A program made the translations under genes and the position numbers. A model generated the notes under the pieces. It made no database searches. It saw nothing but the letters and a program-made list of their open reading frames with translations, and was not told the DNA's origin. Of a stretch of DNA of 64,000 bases, positions 43,172-52,712 are shown in pieces. The DNA comes from UBA6770 sp965660875 (lineage in GTDB: Bacteria; Bacteroidota; Bacteroidia; Flavobacteriales_G; Salibacteraceae): NCBI GenBank assembly GCA_965660875.1, contig CBFIBQ010000007.1:1-64000 (forward strand). Direction: 5' to 3'. The stretch's first letter is position 1. Each line of letters opens with the position of its first letter.

Positions 43172-44458
43172 TTACATATTAAGGTGTAAAGCATCACGCG
43201 CACCTTTAGCCAATTCTTCCCGATGATCGGGATGCGCAATTGAAATCAGTGCCTTTGCACGTTGTTCCAAACTTTTACCGTAAAGATATGCTGCTCCGTA
43301 TTCCGTAACCACATAATGCACATGCGCTCTTGTGGTTACTACACTTGCACCAGGTTTTAAGGTCAGTGCAATTCTAGACCAACCTTGACGGGTAATTGAA
43401 GGCAAGGCTATGATGGGTTTTCCACCTTCTGACAATGATGCGCCGCGAATAAAATCCATTTGACCGCCTACACCAGAATACTGTCTACTTCCTATGCTAT
43501 CTGCACATACCTGTCCGAAAAGGTCAACCTCGATTGCGCTATTGATTGCCGTAACTTTAGGGTTCTTAGCTATCACATTTGTATTGTTAACCCACGCCAC
43601 ATCACACATTTGAACTAATGGATTGTCATCTACAAAATCGTACAATGCTCTAGAACCGATACAAAACCCACCGACAATTTTTTCTGGGTGCGAGTGTTTG
43701 TTTATTCCGTTAAGCACTCCTTTTTCAACCAGTTCAATTATCCCATCGGAAAACATCTCAGAATGCAAGCCTAAATTCTGGTGGCTTACCAAAGCCCTTA
43801 AAGCAGCATTTGGAATTCCTCCTATGCCCGTTTGTATGGTTGCGCCGTCTTCCACCAATTCAGCGATATTCTTGCCTATAGCAATTTCAATTGGACTGGG
43901 CTCTAAATATGGAACTTCAAAAATCTCATCAAAACATTGAACAAACGAATCAATCTTATCTACATGAATTAATCCATCGCCGTGAGTTCTTGGCAGTCTG
44001 GGATTTACCTGCGCAATAACATGCTTCGACACTTCGGTAGCCGCATGTGTTACATCAACGGAAGGCCCCAACGAGCAAAACCCGTGTCTATCGGGTGGAG
44101 ATACTTGAATCAATGCAATGTCAATAGGCAAAGCTCCAGATCTAAGAAATGCGGGTATTTCACTCAAAAACATGGGAATATAATTCGCCCTTCCGGCATT
44201 CACTGCTTTTCGAATGTTACCTCCTACAAAAAAGCTTTTTACGTTGAAAATACCTTCGTATTTACTTTCGGTATAAGGCGCGTCCCACTCAGTATGAATG
44301 CTCACCACATCTATATTGGCCAATTCCTCTCCCCGCTTGGTCATTGCGTTCACCAAATGCCTTGGGGTTGCTGCGGCACTGTGAATGAATACGGTTTGAT
44401 TAGAATGTAAGATTTGCAAGGCTTCATCCGCCTCTAAGTAGTCTATCCCTTTTTTCAT
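43172..44458 (-). CDS. Acetyl-CoA hydrolase / 4-hydroxybutyrate CoA-transferase family protein
   Basis: This is a 428-residue class I CoA-transferase of usual length. It has the N-terminal SNQTVFIHSAAATPRHLV region, ALIQVSPPDRHGFCSLGPSVD (about 115-135), GATIQTGIGGIPNAAL (about 217-232), the FSDGIIELVEKG region and the C-terminal VTTRAHVHYVVTEYGAAYLYG. It may convert acetyl-CoA or another acyl-CoA with an organic acid acceptor; the exact substrate is open. A -7 box sits 4 bases before the ATG, which suggests a leaderless or nearly leaderless mRNA. Confidence 0.9.
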   Translation of the reverse strand: MKKGIDYLEADEALQILHSNQTVFIHSAAATPRHLVNAMTKRGEELANIDVVSIHTEWDAPYTESKYEGIFNVKSFFVGGNIRKAVNAGRANYIPMFLSEIPAFLRSGALPIDIALIQVSPPDRHGFCSLGPSVDVTHAATEVSKHVIAQVNPRLPRTHGDGLIHVDKIDSFVQCFDEIFEVPYLEPSPIEIAIGKNIAELVEDGATIQTGIGGIPNAALRALVSHQNLGLHSEMFSDGIIELVEKGVLNGINKHSHPEKIVGGFCIGSRALYDFVDDNPLVQMCDVAWVNNTNVIAKNPKVTAINSAIEVDLFGQVCADSIGSRQYSGVGGQMDFIRGASLSEGGKPIIALPSITRQGWSRIALTLKPGASVVTTRAHVHYVVTEYGAAYLYGKSLEQRAKALISIAHPDHREELAKGARDALHLNM

Positions 44459-44462
44459 GGTG

Positions 44463-44470
44463 CAAAGTTA
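44463..44470 (-). promoter_or_regulatory. -7 box directly before the CoA-transferase gene
   Basis: TAACTTTG on the minus strand matches TAnnTTTG and is followed by CACC and the ATG. The transcription start would fall at or next to the start codon. Confidence 0.5.
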
Positions 44471-44629
44471 ATCACTGGGGTTAAGTGTAATGGTGACTTT
44501 GAGGATGAAACACGTATCAATAGTGGTACAAGTTGTGTGATTTAAGCCCTAGAAATTAGCGTTCTATTCTATAAAACAACTTAAAAAGTGGGAGGCATCA
44601 TTTTTTAGTTCCCCTCCAACTTTTTAGAG
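44471..44629. other. Intergenic stretch before the CRISPR flank
   Basis: No reading frame, RNA gene or convincing hairpin is visible here. The segment 44583-44629 contains inverted AAAAAGTGGGAGG and CCCCTCCAACTTTTT (about 44583-44625), which could form a stem and serve as a terminator or an RNA end. Confidence 0.4.
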
Positions 44630-44974
44630 CAAGTGCGAAGGCTTTTTACAAGTAGCTCATTTTGTTCTATGAGAAAAAATACGGGAATTGCTTTACCTCA
44701 TACATGTCTATTTTTTAAGGTATTCGGTGAGCGCTGCGCTTTTAGTTCATTTTGTTCTTTAACCATGTACTGAGCCTATCGAAGGGTTAGTCGAACACAC
44801 GGCAAAGCTCCTGCGGAGGTTTGAGCGGGCAAGTGTGAAGGCTTTTTGCAAGTAGCTTATTTTGTTCTATGAGAAACAATACGGGAATTGCTTTACCTCA
44901 TTCATGTCTATTTTTTAAGGTATTCGGTGAGGGCTTCGCCGTTCATTTTGTTCTTTAACTTGGTCGAACACAAC
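44630..44974 (+). repeat. Duplicated flank with degenerate CRISPR repeat pieces
   Basis: Two direct copies of about 130 bp start at 44630 and 44830, 200 bases apart. Both hold GAAGGCTTTTT, CAAGTAGCT, ATTTTGTTCTATGAGAAA, GGGAATTGCTTTACCTCA and end in TTCATTTTGTTCTTTAAC, the middle of the CRISPR repeat. The second copy continues into TTGGTCGAACACAAC, forming a repeat (44942-44974) that lacks its first 13 bases. The first copy is interrupted by a GTACTGAGCCTATCGAAGG insert before TCGAACACAC. Confidence 0.8.
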
Positions 44975-45003
44975 GTCGCCTGATTACCTGTGTTTAATAC
45001 TGT

Positions 45004-46794
45004 GTTGTGAATTGCTTTCATTTTGTTCTTTAACTTGGTCGAACACAACGATTGAACGAGGATTTCACGCTCCAATTTAGTTGTGAATTGCTTTCATTTT
45101 GTTCTTTAACTTGGTCGAACACAACCATGTGTTTAAAAGTGTATTGAAGCGGGTGTTGTGAATTGCTTTCATTTTGTTCTTTAACTTGGTCGAACACAAC
45201 TTAGGAGTGTAAACGCCGTCATCTGGCCAAGTTGTGAATTGCTTTCATTTTGTTCTTTAACTTGGTCGAACACAACCAAATAGAGTCTTGGAATGACTCT
45301 CAATTTGTTGTGAATTGCTTTCATTTTGTTCTTTAACTTGGTCGAACACAACCCACTGTGTTTATTAAATAAACCCTGAATAGTTGTGAATTGCTTTCAT
45401 TTTGTTCTTTAACTTGGTCGAACACAACAATTAGATTATGATATTGACCAGCGCCAATGTTGTGAATTGCTTTCATTTTGTTCTTTAACTTGGTCGAACA
45501 CAACTAAAATCGGCCTCGTTGTGTACCGAAGTAGGTTGTGAATTGCTTTCATTTTGTTCTTTAACTTGGTCGAACACAACAAATAATATTCGTTAACGTT
45601 GTGAGTTGGCGTTGTGAATTGCTTTCATTTTGTTCTTTAACTTGGTCGAACACAACAAGTTGGAAGTAACATTTAATCACGAGTATGTTGTGAATTGCTT
45701 TCATTTTGTTCTTTAACTTGGTCGAACACAACTGCCGTATTCGTCTAAAAAAGTACCAGTATGTTGTGAATTGCTTTCATTTTGTTCTTTAACTTGGTCG
45801 AACACAACTAGAGCTACACTAATAAAGTCGTCGATTGTGTTGTGAATTGCTTTCATTTTGTTCTTTAACTTGGTCGAACACAACTGTTTACCTCGTCTAA
45901 TGTTAAGTGACCTGGTTGTGAATTGCTTTCATTTTGTTCTTTAACTTGGTCGAACACAACAATAGGCTCGTCGTTAAAGCACGAGGCATGTTGTGAATTG
46001 CTTTCATTTTGTTCTTTAACTTGGTCGAACACAACTTTAAAGCGCAACAAGAGAAGAAAGCACTGTTGTGAATTGCTTTCATTTTGTTCTTTAACTTGGT
46101 CGAACACAACCGAATGTCTATTCTCAATGAGCGAATACTGGTTGTGAATTGCTTTCATTTTGTTCTTTAACTTGGTCGAACACAACTTATGAAAACTTAT
46201 TTTTTAATTGACGGGAGTTGTGAATTGCTTTCATTTTGTTCTTTAACTTGGTCGAACACAACGGGTGTTTTCTATCCACTCCCAGCCCACTTGTTGTGAA
46301 TTGCTTTCATTTTGTTCTTTAACTTGGTCGAACACAACACTGACCAGGAGAAATAGAAGAAAGCTTGCGTTGTGAATTGCTTTCATTTTGTTCTTTAACT
46401 TGGTCGAACACAACAATACTAGGGCTTGATACATTAGCAGATTTGTTGTGAATTGCTTTCATTTTGTTCTTTAACTTGGTCGAACACAACAATTGGTTAA
46501 CGCTTCACCAGTGTTTGTGTGTTGTGAATTGCTTTCATTTTGTTCTTTAACTTGGTCGAACACAACTTGAGAACGAAAGTTACCCCGAGTAATCCGGTTG
46601 TGAATTGCTTTCATTTTGTTCTTTAACTTGGTCGAACACAACTATGTCACAGTTATCATGATTGAGCCAAATGTTGTGAATTGCTTTCATTTTGTTCTTT
46701 AACTTGGTCGAACACAACAAGGGGCAATGGCGCAGAAAGAAAAAGACGGTTGTGAATTGCTTTCATTTTGTTCTTTAACTTGGTCGAACACAAC
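45004..46794 (+). CRISPR. CRISPR array, type II-C, 24 full repeats
   Basis: There are 24 full copies of a 46-bp repeat starting GTTGTGAATTGC and ending GTCGAACACAAC (the ends are inverted), separated by 23 spacers of 29-30 bp (29 at 45126, 45961 and 46036, the others 30). A partial 25th repeat at 44942-44974 and a 29-bp spacer (44975-45003) precede them. The repeats look identical. The tracrRNA pairs with the 5' part of the plus-strand repeat, so crRNAs are read left to right, opposite to the cas genes and toward cas2. Spacers differ from each other and none was seen to match this window. Confidence 0.98.
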
Positions 46795-46859
46795 ATACCG
46801 TGTTCGATTCAGTTAAGGTTCAGTGAGTTGACTTCCATTTTAGAATAAAAAAATCAAGT

Positions 46860-47219
46860 TTAAAATAATTCCAATTGTTGTGGCGTATCGGGTTTTTCAG
46901 TTTCTGCTGCACTTTTAAAAAACTCCATCATGCCAAATTGTTTATCGGTCAAACTAAAAATGACCACTTCTCCTTTGGATGGCAAAAATCCTTTTACTCG
47001 TTTGGTGTGTACGTTGGCATTTTCTCGACTGGCGCAATGCCTAGAATAGATAGAAAACTGCATCATGGTAAAGCCATCTTGCAAGAGTAGTTTACGAAAT
47101 TTCGCTGCGTTTCGGCGGTCCTTTTTAGTGTCGGTTGGTAAATCGAAGGAGACAAATACCCACATAATTCTGTACTGATTAAGGCGTGAAAGTGATGACA
47201 TACTAACCACCTTAACCAA
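46860..47219 (-). CDS. cas2: CRISPR-associated endonuclease Cas2
   Basis: This 119-residue protein has the type II Cas2 pattern: YRIMWVFVSFDLPTDTKKDR with the conserved Asp, AAKFRKLLLQDGFTMMQFSIYSRHC, and a C-terminal GEVVIFSLTDKQFG. The start may be the ATG at 47201 (MSSLSRLNQY) instead of 47219. With Cas1 it forms the spacer-integration complex. It lies 3 bases after cas1 and next to the array. Confidence 0.95.
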   Translation of the reverse strand: MVKVVSMSSLSRLNQYRIMWVFVSFDLPTDTKKDRRNAAKFRKLLLQDGFTMMQFSIYSRHCASRENANVHTKRVKGFLPSKGEVVIFSLTDKQFGMMEFFKSAAETEKPDTPQQLELF

Positions 47220-47222
47220 TCA

Positions 47223-48125
47223 TTATTCCAAAATTGGATAAAGGATTTTTCGTCGATTGCCTTTATAGCACTCCATTAAGCTGGCGGTTGTTCTGCTCAT
47301 AGCCACCATCAGAGGGCTATGTTGACCGTCTATAACTACATTTATGGTCGGTATTACCAACAAGGCTCTTTTTACATCTGGGGTAAGGGCTTCAATTTGT
47401 GCAATGTCAAATTCATCCAACACCTCTAAGACCAACTCATCAACATAGGGGCGGTAGGGTTCCATAATGTCGTCGGCCAAGCAGTGTGGATTGTATTTAT
47501 TCCGGTGATGAATGCCCATTGCGGTATGTAGGCCGCTGCTGACCAAACTTCGAGCTACAATAGCCCTCAAAATCGCATATCCATAATTCAACAAGTTGTT
47601 GGGCTCATCTTCGTATCTTCCACGAACAAAACCATCGTCCAACCAATTCTTCCAATAATATGCCGCCGCCCTACCCTCGTAATTATCGGGATCTCCACTA
47701 CGGACTTTTGATTGCCAATACAGCATATTATTGGTTTCAATTTCAGCTCGATGCAATAAAGCAGCTTGGTTGGCTATTTTCTGTTTTACGCTTTGTTGCC
47801 ACAATTGTTTTTTTAACGGCTCCGATGCTTCCAACTGTGCTTTGAGGTGTTCGGAGTAGGTATGATGGCTATCGAAGGGCAACATAAATGCCTTGGGCAT
47901 GTGCTTGTCATCGCAACTAATAATTAGGCTATTGTTTTCTAACAATGCGGCGATAAGTGCATGCGTTATGGTTATTTGAGGATTGTCCAACATCAAAATA
48001 CCCGCATCTTCAATGGGTCGAGTAATTTCTTGTTTTCCTGTTTTTTCCGGAAAAGATATTCTTACCTGATTAACCTGCTTGCTTAAGTAAACGGGGTTTC
48101 CAAAGTAGAGTGTTTTTTTAATCAT
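47223..48125 (-). CDS. cas1: CRISPR-associated endonuclease Cas1 (type II)
   Basis: This is a 300-residue integrase of standard length. It has the N-terminal beta domain, then the helical domain with the metal ligands Glu150 (PDNYEGRAAAYYW), His206/207 (GIHHRNKYNPHCLADD) and Asp218-Glu222. It inserts new spacers together with Cas2. It starts 3 bases after the cas9 stop, so cas9-cas1-cas2 form one operon. Confidence 0.97.
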   Translation of the reverse strand: MIKKTLYFGNPVYLSKQVNQVRISFPEKTGKQEITRPIEDAGILMLDNPQITITHALIAALLENNSLIISCDDKHMPKAFMLPFDSHHTYSEHLKAQLEASEPLKKQLWQQSVKQKIANQAALLHRAEIETNNMLYWQSKVRSGDPDNYEGRAAAYYWKNWLDDGFVRGRYEDEPNNLLNYGYAILRAIVARSLVSSGLHTAMGIHHRNKYNPHCLADDIMEPYRPYVDELVLEVLDEFDIAQIEALTPDVKRALLVIPTINVVIDGQHSPLMVAMSRTTASLMECYKGNRRKILYPILE

Positions 48126-48128
48126 ATA

Positions 48129-51100
48129 TCAATACTCACCAACATGAACAATTTCACCTAAATGATTGATTCTCACTTTTGAAATTCCAATTAATCCTGA
48201 CAGTCCGGTTCTTTTCCAAGCCACATTCAGGGTAGGTTTGTTGTTTTCAACAGTGGTTTCCAAATGGTGTCTAAAAAAATAGTCTTTCATTGTGAACTTC
48301 TGGACACGAAACAAATTCGGCGAAATCTTAGCATAATTATTTACATCATTTAAATCAACTTCAGCAGGGTTAAAACCTGTTGTTTCATTTGGGAAAACAA
48401 ACATTTCGTTTTGCTTCATTGTAAACAGGAACTCCCACCCTAGCTCTGTATTGTATTGTTTGTCGATAATCGGCAAGCCTTCATTGGAACGAGCCACCGC
48501 TTCATAAAATGAAACCACCTTTTCTTGTAATTTCCCTTTTTCGTCACGGTATATGGCTACATGATGGTTATTTCCAGTACTGACAAAATCTGCGGGAATC
48601 GATTCTCCGTTTTTATCCAAAATTTCGTTCCCTTGATTATCTTTTTTGGTGTGTAAAGGAGACGCCACGCTTACACCAGTAATTGTAGCCCGTTTTATAG
48701 TAATGCCTTTTTCTTCATTGAGCCAAATTGGGTTCTTGTCCAAATTCGAGAATGCTTCTTTTGCATTATTTGAATGTTTTTTGAGCCGCTCAAGTAAAAC
48801 ACGTCTAATACCAGCATCTACAATTTTCTCAATACTTTTTTCATTCTTAAAGTTGTCCGAGTTAATTGCTTTTCGAATAGTAAACTGGTTTTCCCAGTGC
48901 GTCACTTCCACTTTTTCCGGAAGCATTTCTGTTTTCGCTTCATCAATATAAACTGGTAATTTCTGTAAAGAGTTTTTACCCGTAAAAGCTTTCTTTGGAT
49001 CGTTATCAAATTCGCTTAATCTCTTGTGCAACGCCTCTTGGATGTTCTTTTTAGCAACTCGCTTAATTTTGTCCGTATCAAAGCTTGCCCCAACTTTTTC
49101 TAGTTTCTTAACCCGCTTCATAGAACTGCCATACACCGTTTCTTTATGTAACTGCCCTCGTGGTGTTAGCGAAACTTGAGTCTTCTGTCCTTCTTTACTC
49201 TTTGTTCGGTTTTTATTCTTGGTAACCACCTTGTTTTTTGCCTTAAACGAAATTAAAGTCTGTTCTAGGTGGTTTTTCGCTTGTTTACGAAATGCTGCAA
49301 CAGGAATGGGTGGTTTTATTACTCGCTTTCCTTTTTCATTCTCCACGGTTTCTTTTTTAGAAATGGCAATAATATTTCCATGTAGTTTATGGTTTTCATC
49401 TCGGCGAGCATTTAAATAATTGAAGTATTGAACGTGACTGTTCTTGCAGAACGCAATTGCAATGGCATCCATAGCGTGATGCCTGTGATCGTTTCTTTTG
49501 GTCCAATCCTTTATCTTTTTTATGGCCCTGCCATCTTTTGATTCTTGGATTTCGACCATATCTAGTCGCTCATACTTTGGTAAATTTAATTCCTTAAGAG
49601 TGTCTATCAGCTGCCAATCTGCCCTTAGTCTATCAGTAACGCTACCTGTAGTTGGCGTAACAGTTCGGAAGCACCCCATAAGCATTTGTCTTGCCTTTTT
49701 AGCAATGTATTGCGAGTTTCTTAGGTCTCGCTCTATAAATCCATCTTTGATTTTACTTTTTGGGGTTAAAAGCTTATTGTACTTGGCTTTAGTAATCGCA
49801 TTTCTTTTAAATAATGATTCAACATTGGCCAAATATCTAGCCGTTTCTTTAGAGTTCTCTCCGTATTTAGAAATCATAAAATCGATGCCTGTATCGTCTG
49901 CTTTATCTAGGTTAAATTGCCTTGTTGCTAGAGTTTTGTTTGAAAAGGAATCATCAAACACCCTTGCTTTTGGAATGATGTGTTCAATATCAAACTCTTT
50001 AGAAAAAAGTTTCTCAAGTGGTATGTAGGTATTCGTGTAAAGAGTTTTATGTCCGTTTTCTTTTAGCTCTTCCCATAGCTTATACTTTACCACATCCTTT
50101 TTTGTAATTCTTACTCCCTTATTAAAAGGATATAGCTCCTTTAATTGCGCTTTTATAGCCTCATGCCTTCTGGTTGCAGCTGCAATATCCGTAGTAGCTT
50201 TAGCCCTTTCTTTTGCACTTTTCTTTAGTTCTCTTGCTAGCTCAATACGGACTTCTTCTGGTTTTCCGTATTCGCGAATTACGGCGTTTGTAACATTTAC
50301 CAGTTGATTTAGAATTTTCTCCACTACTGGGTTTCGCAGGCTATTTTTTGGGAGTAATTCAAGGACACTTTTTAGTTGTCGTTTATTGTTTTCTTCTTGG
50401 GTAATAGAATGCGAATGATTGTATTCGGCTTTTTCGCATGCCTCATTGTATTTTAAGCCTTCTTTTAGAAAAGGCAGAATTTTGAGCATTGCTTTAGAGC
50501 TCAAACTACCGTATTCGCTCTTGAAAGCTATTTGAGCTAAAATTTTAACATGCTCTGCAGAGAAGCCAAACTTTTCTTTAAGCAACCGTTCCAATAATTC
50601 ATTACCACTTTTAGAGTCATCTCCCTCATAGGAGTACAGCAGGTGCCACAAATTGAAACTAGCCAGCTTTTGATAGTCCTTGGTTTTTGTTATTTCATCA
50701 AAGTTTAAGATGCTAATATCAAGTTTCAAAAACTCAAATAAATCTCGTAAATCAGATTTTATTTTGCTTGCATTATCCTTAAAGTTAATTTCATGTCCAG
50801 TTACTTCAGCTATTTTCTGAAACCCTTCAAAAATTGCTCTTACGGTATTGTTTCCATCAATACCATCCTTATAATTTAGTTCCCACTCATTTGGGCTGGG
50901 GTAAACTATTTTCAAAATTTGATTGGCCGTTCGGCCTCCATGTACAGTAAGTTCTTGAAATAACTCATTTCGTATCGCTAAATCTTCATCAATATCTTGT
51001 ATCTTAACCCTTTCTCTAGTTTCCTTGTTACGAAATTCAAGATTGTTGAGTAATTGCCAAATTTTGAATTCTTGGAAGATTGGTGATGATTTTGGTGCGC

Positions 51101-52304
51101 ATTTAGGCCCAACTATTTTCATCTTCTTTTGACCATCGATTGTCACTTCCTTTTCAAAACCCTCAAATTCGCATATTCCAATTAGACCTTTTTGAGATTT
51201 TAATTTTCGTTGGTAAAAGATTATTACGTCTCGTATCTCATTTCTTAACTGATTATTTAGCTCAGGATAATGCTGTGCTTGTGTTTCCCATATCTTATCG
51301 AACTCAGTAATGTAATCTTGCCGATAAAACACTTGATTTTTAAGCCGATTATGTGAGTTATTCTTGACTTGCCTATATAAATATTGACCAATGGTTTCAT
51401 CATTAAAATAAAGCTCCTTACTTCTATCGCTAATTTCAGCTAAGTAACTACTCGCTCCATTTATCTGTCCATTAATTTCTTGAAGCACAATAGCTAAATG
51501 TTCCAAGTCTAATTGCTCATGCACGGCAGAAGATCTCAATTGATATTTTTCCAACTGAATCTCAGCCTTTTTGCCCTTGAGCTTTATTCCTTTTATGTCG
51601 AAAGGCTGCTCACAGATTTTCCATGTTTGGCCAGCATTTTTACCATCTAACTCTTTTTGTAGTGCATCAGTAAGTAATTCTGGGTAATACTTTTTTTGAA
51701 CACTCCATATTTTGTCAAACTCCTCCTGCAAATCGGAGCGATAGAAATCCGGTAATTTCTTTTTTCCTTCCTTCAATAATGCAAGTGAATATTCTCCTGG
51801 AGTAATTTTTCGCTTATACAATTCTTTGGCAACCTCCATTCCGTCAATCGCAGAACCATCCGCCTCATCATTTGCCTTCCTATTACTCTTATACCCCCGC
51901 TTTTTATTAATGGCGAATAGTACACGTGCAAAATCTATTAAAGCTATTTTTTCAGTCGCAGCCTTGCTGCGCAATTCCCATAATTGAAAAGTGGTTTGTT
52001 TTCCATCCTCTGCAATTATTGTATCAGCCGTGATGATGTCGTTATCAAGCAAAATTGATTTTAAATAATCTCGCCGCATTTTATAACGTTGCAGGCTTCT
52101 TCTTGCGCCTCGTTTTAGAGTTCTATCTGCATTAGTTGTAATAGAATTTCCTTTTGCAAAGTTGATTTCTTCATCCACTGTAAGTGGAACCAGTCGCACG
52201 CCCGTTCTAATAATTTCGGATTTTTCGTTGTCATTTTCTGCCTCGTTAACCAATGCCCAACCAATACTGGTTGTCCCCAAATCCAATCCTAAAATTCGTT
52301 TCAT
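48129..52304 (-). CDS. cas9: CRISPR-associated endonuclease Cas9, type II-C
   Basis: This 1391-residue protein starts at the ATG at 52304 (MKRILGLDLGTTSIGW). An upstream ATG (52382) would add 26 residues but would run antisense through the tracrRNA and is rejected. Visible parts are RuvC-I with Asp8, an arginine-rich bridge helix (TLKRGARRSLQRYKMRRDYL, about 61-80), RuvC-II with Glu688 (VRIELARELK), HNH with DIEHIIPKA (His775) and Asn798, and RuvC-III HHAMDA (His943, Asp946). All catalytic residues are present, so it should cut both strands. The size is typical of the large II-C Cas9 proteins of Bacteroidota. No csn2 or cas4 is present. Confidence 0.98.
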   Translation of the reverse strand: MKRILGLDLGTTSIGWALVNEAENDNEKSEIIRTGVRLVPLTVDEEINFAKGNSITTNADRTLKRGARRSLQRYKMRRDYLKSILLDNDIITADTIIAEDGKQTTFQLWELRSKAATEKIALIDFARVLFAINKKRGYKSNRKANDEADGSAIDGMEVAKELYKRKITPGEYSLALLKEGKKKLPDFYRSDLQEEFDKIWSVQKKYYPELLTDALQKELDGKNAGQTWKICEQPFDIKGIKLKGKKAEIQLEKYQLRSSAVHEQLDLEHLAIVLQEINGQINGASSYLAEISDRSKELYFNDETIGQYLYRQVKNNSHNRLKNQVFYRQDYITEFDKIWETQAQHYPELNNQLRNEIRDVIIFYQRKLKSQKGLIGICEFEGFEKEVTIDGQKKMKIVGPKCAPKSSPIFQEFKIWQLLNNLEFRNKETRERVKIQDIDEDLAIRNELFQELTVHGGRTANQILKIVYPSPNEWELNYKDGIDGNNTVRAIFEGFQKIAEVTGHEINFKDNASKIKSDLRDLFEFLKLDISILNFDEITKTKDYQKLASFNLWHLLYSYEGDDSKSGNELLERLLKEKFGFSAEHVKILAQIAFKSEYGSLSSKAMLKILPFLKEGLKYNEACEKAEYNHSHSITQEENNKRQLKSVLELLPKNSLRNPVVEKILNQLVNVTNAVIREYGKPEEVRIELARELKKSAKERAKATTDIAAATRRHEAIKAQLKELYPFNKGVRITKKDVVKYKLWEELKENGHKTLYTNTYIPLEKLFSKEFDIEHIIPKARVFDDSFSNKTLATRQFNLDKADDTGIDFMISKYGENSKETARYLANVESLFKRNAITKAKYNKLLTPKSKIKDGFIERDLRNSQYIAKKARQMLMGCFRTVTPTTGSVTDRLRADWQLIDTLKELNLPKYERLDMVEIQESKDGRAIKKIKDWTKRNDHRHHAMDAIAIAFCKNSHVQYFNYLNARRDENHKLHGNIIAISKKETVENEKGKRVIKPPIPVAAFRKQAKNHLEQTLISFKAKNKVVTKNKNRTKSKEGQKTQVSLTPRGQLHKETVYGSSMKRVKKLEKVGASFDTDKIKRVAKKNIQEALHKRLSEFDNDPKKAFTGKNSLQKLPVYIDEAKTEMLPEKVEVTHWENQFTIRKAINSDNFKNEKSIEKIVDAGIRRVLLERLKKHSNNAKEAFSNLDKNPIWLNEEKGITIKRATITGVSVASPLHTKKDNQGNEILDKNGESIPADFVSTGNNHHVAIYRDEKGKLQEKVVSFYEAVARSNEGLPIIDKQYNTELGWEFLFTMKQNEMFVFPNETTGFNPAEVDLNDVNNYAKISPNLFRVQKFTMKDYFFRHHLETTVENNKPTLNVAWKRTGLSGLIGISKVRINHLGEIVHVGEY

Positions 52305-52328
52305 ATCCGCTTGTATAATTACATTACA

Positions 52329-52336
52329 TATATTTG
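52329..52336 (+). promoter_or_regulatory. -7 box of the tracrRNA promoter
   Basis: TATATTTG on the plus strand matches TAnnTTTG and lies just before the anti-repeat. A TTG at 52311-52313 lies 15 bases upstream and could be a loose -33 element. Confidence 0.6.
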
Positions 52337-52338
52337 CC

Positions 52339-52414
52339 AATGAAAGCAATTCACAATAAGGATTATTCCGTTGTGAAAACATTTAGCGCCTCGCCTATCT
52401 GCGGGGCTTTTTTT
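52339..52414 (+). ncRNA. tracrRNA
   Basis: The anti-repeat AATGAAAGCAATTCACAA (52339-52356) is perfectly complementary to repeat positions 2-19. It is followed by AAGGATTATTCCG (nexus hairpin GGA/TCC) and TTGTGAAAAC, a pattern typical of Bacteroidota II-C tracrRNAs. It ends in a terminator stem, GCCTCGC against GCGGGGC (52388-52407), and eight T. It is transcribed divergently from cas9. The start is estimated from the promoter box. Confidence 0.93.
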
Positions 52415-52415
52415 T

Positions 52416-52650
52416 GCGCAATGCTTTCAGAATTGTTGATACTGCTTAGTTAGCTTTTAACAATGAAGGCACAATGTATAATTTATACTTGCCAATTCAA
52501 AGACATACGAACCAATAACTTATGCGAGATAATTTTTATCGCCATAAATACCCACCATTGATCATTCTAGAAACAACACATGTTATTTGCCTAATTGACC
52601 TGTGATTTTCACTCAATTTTCCAGAGTTTAGCAATGAAAAAAAATGCAAC
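52416..52650. other. Intergenic stretch right of the tracrRNA
   Basis: No reading frame or RNA signature is visible in this AT-rich segment. It separates the CRISPR-Cas locus from the terminator of the next operon. Confidence 0.4.
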
Positions 52651-52687
52651 AAAAAAGCCGCTTCCGAAGAACGAAAGCGGCTTTTTT
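52651..52687. terminator. Bidirectional terminator
   Basis: AAAAAAGCCGCTTCCG and CGAAAGCGGCTTTTTT form a stem with a short loop and flanking A and T runs. It terminates the minus-strand rhodanese/persulfide dioxygenase operon. Confidence 0.85.
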
Positions 52688-52712
52688 AAAACCTAATGTA
52701 TTGACGTTTTGA

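Noticed and set aside
44640..44970. Second tracrRNA within the duplicated CRISPR flank.
   Set aside because: The repeat-like pieces are in the same sense as the repeat, not complementary to it on the plus strand, and no nexus-like hairpin follows; the true tracrRNA is at 52339.
45865..46434. Open reading frames with repeated FDQVKEQNESNSQ-type peptides.
   Set aside because: They are translations of the CRISPR repeats and have no start signals or protein character.
52305..52382. Longer cas9 start at 52382.
   Set aside because: It would add 26 residues upstream of the universal RuvC-I start and lie antisense to the tracrRNA.
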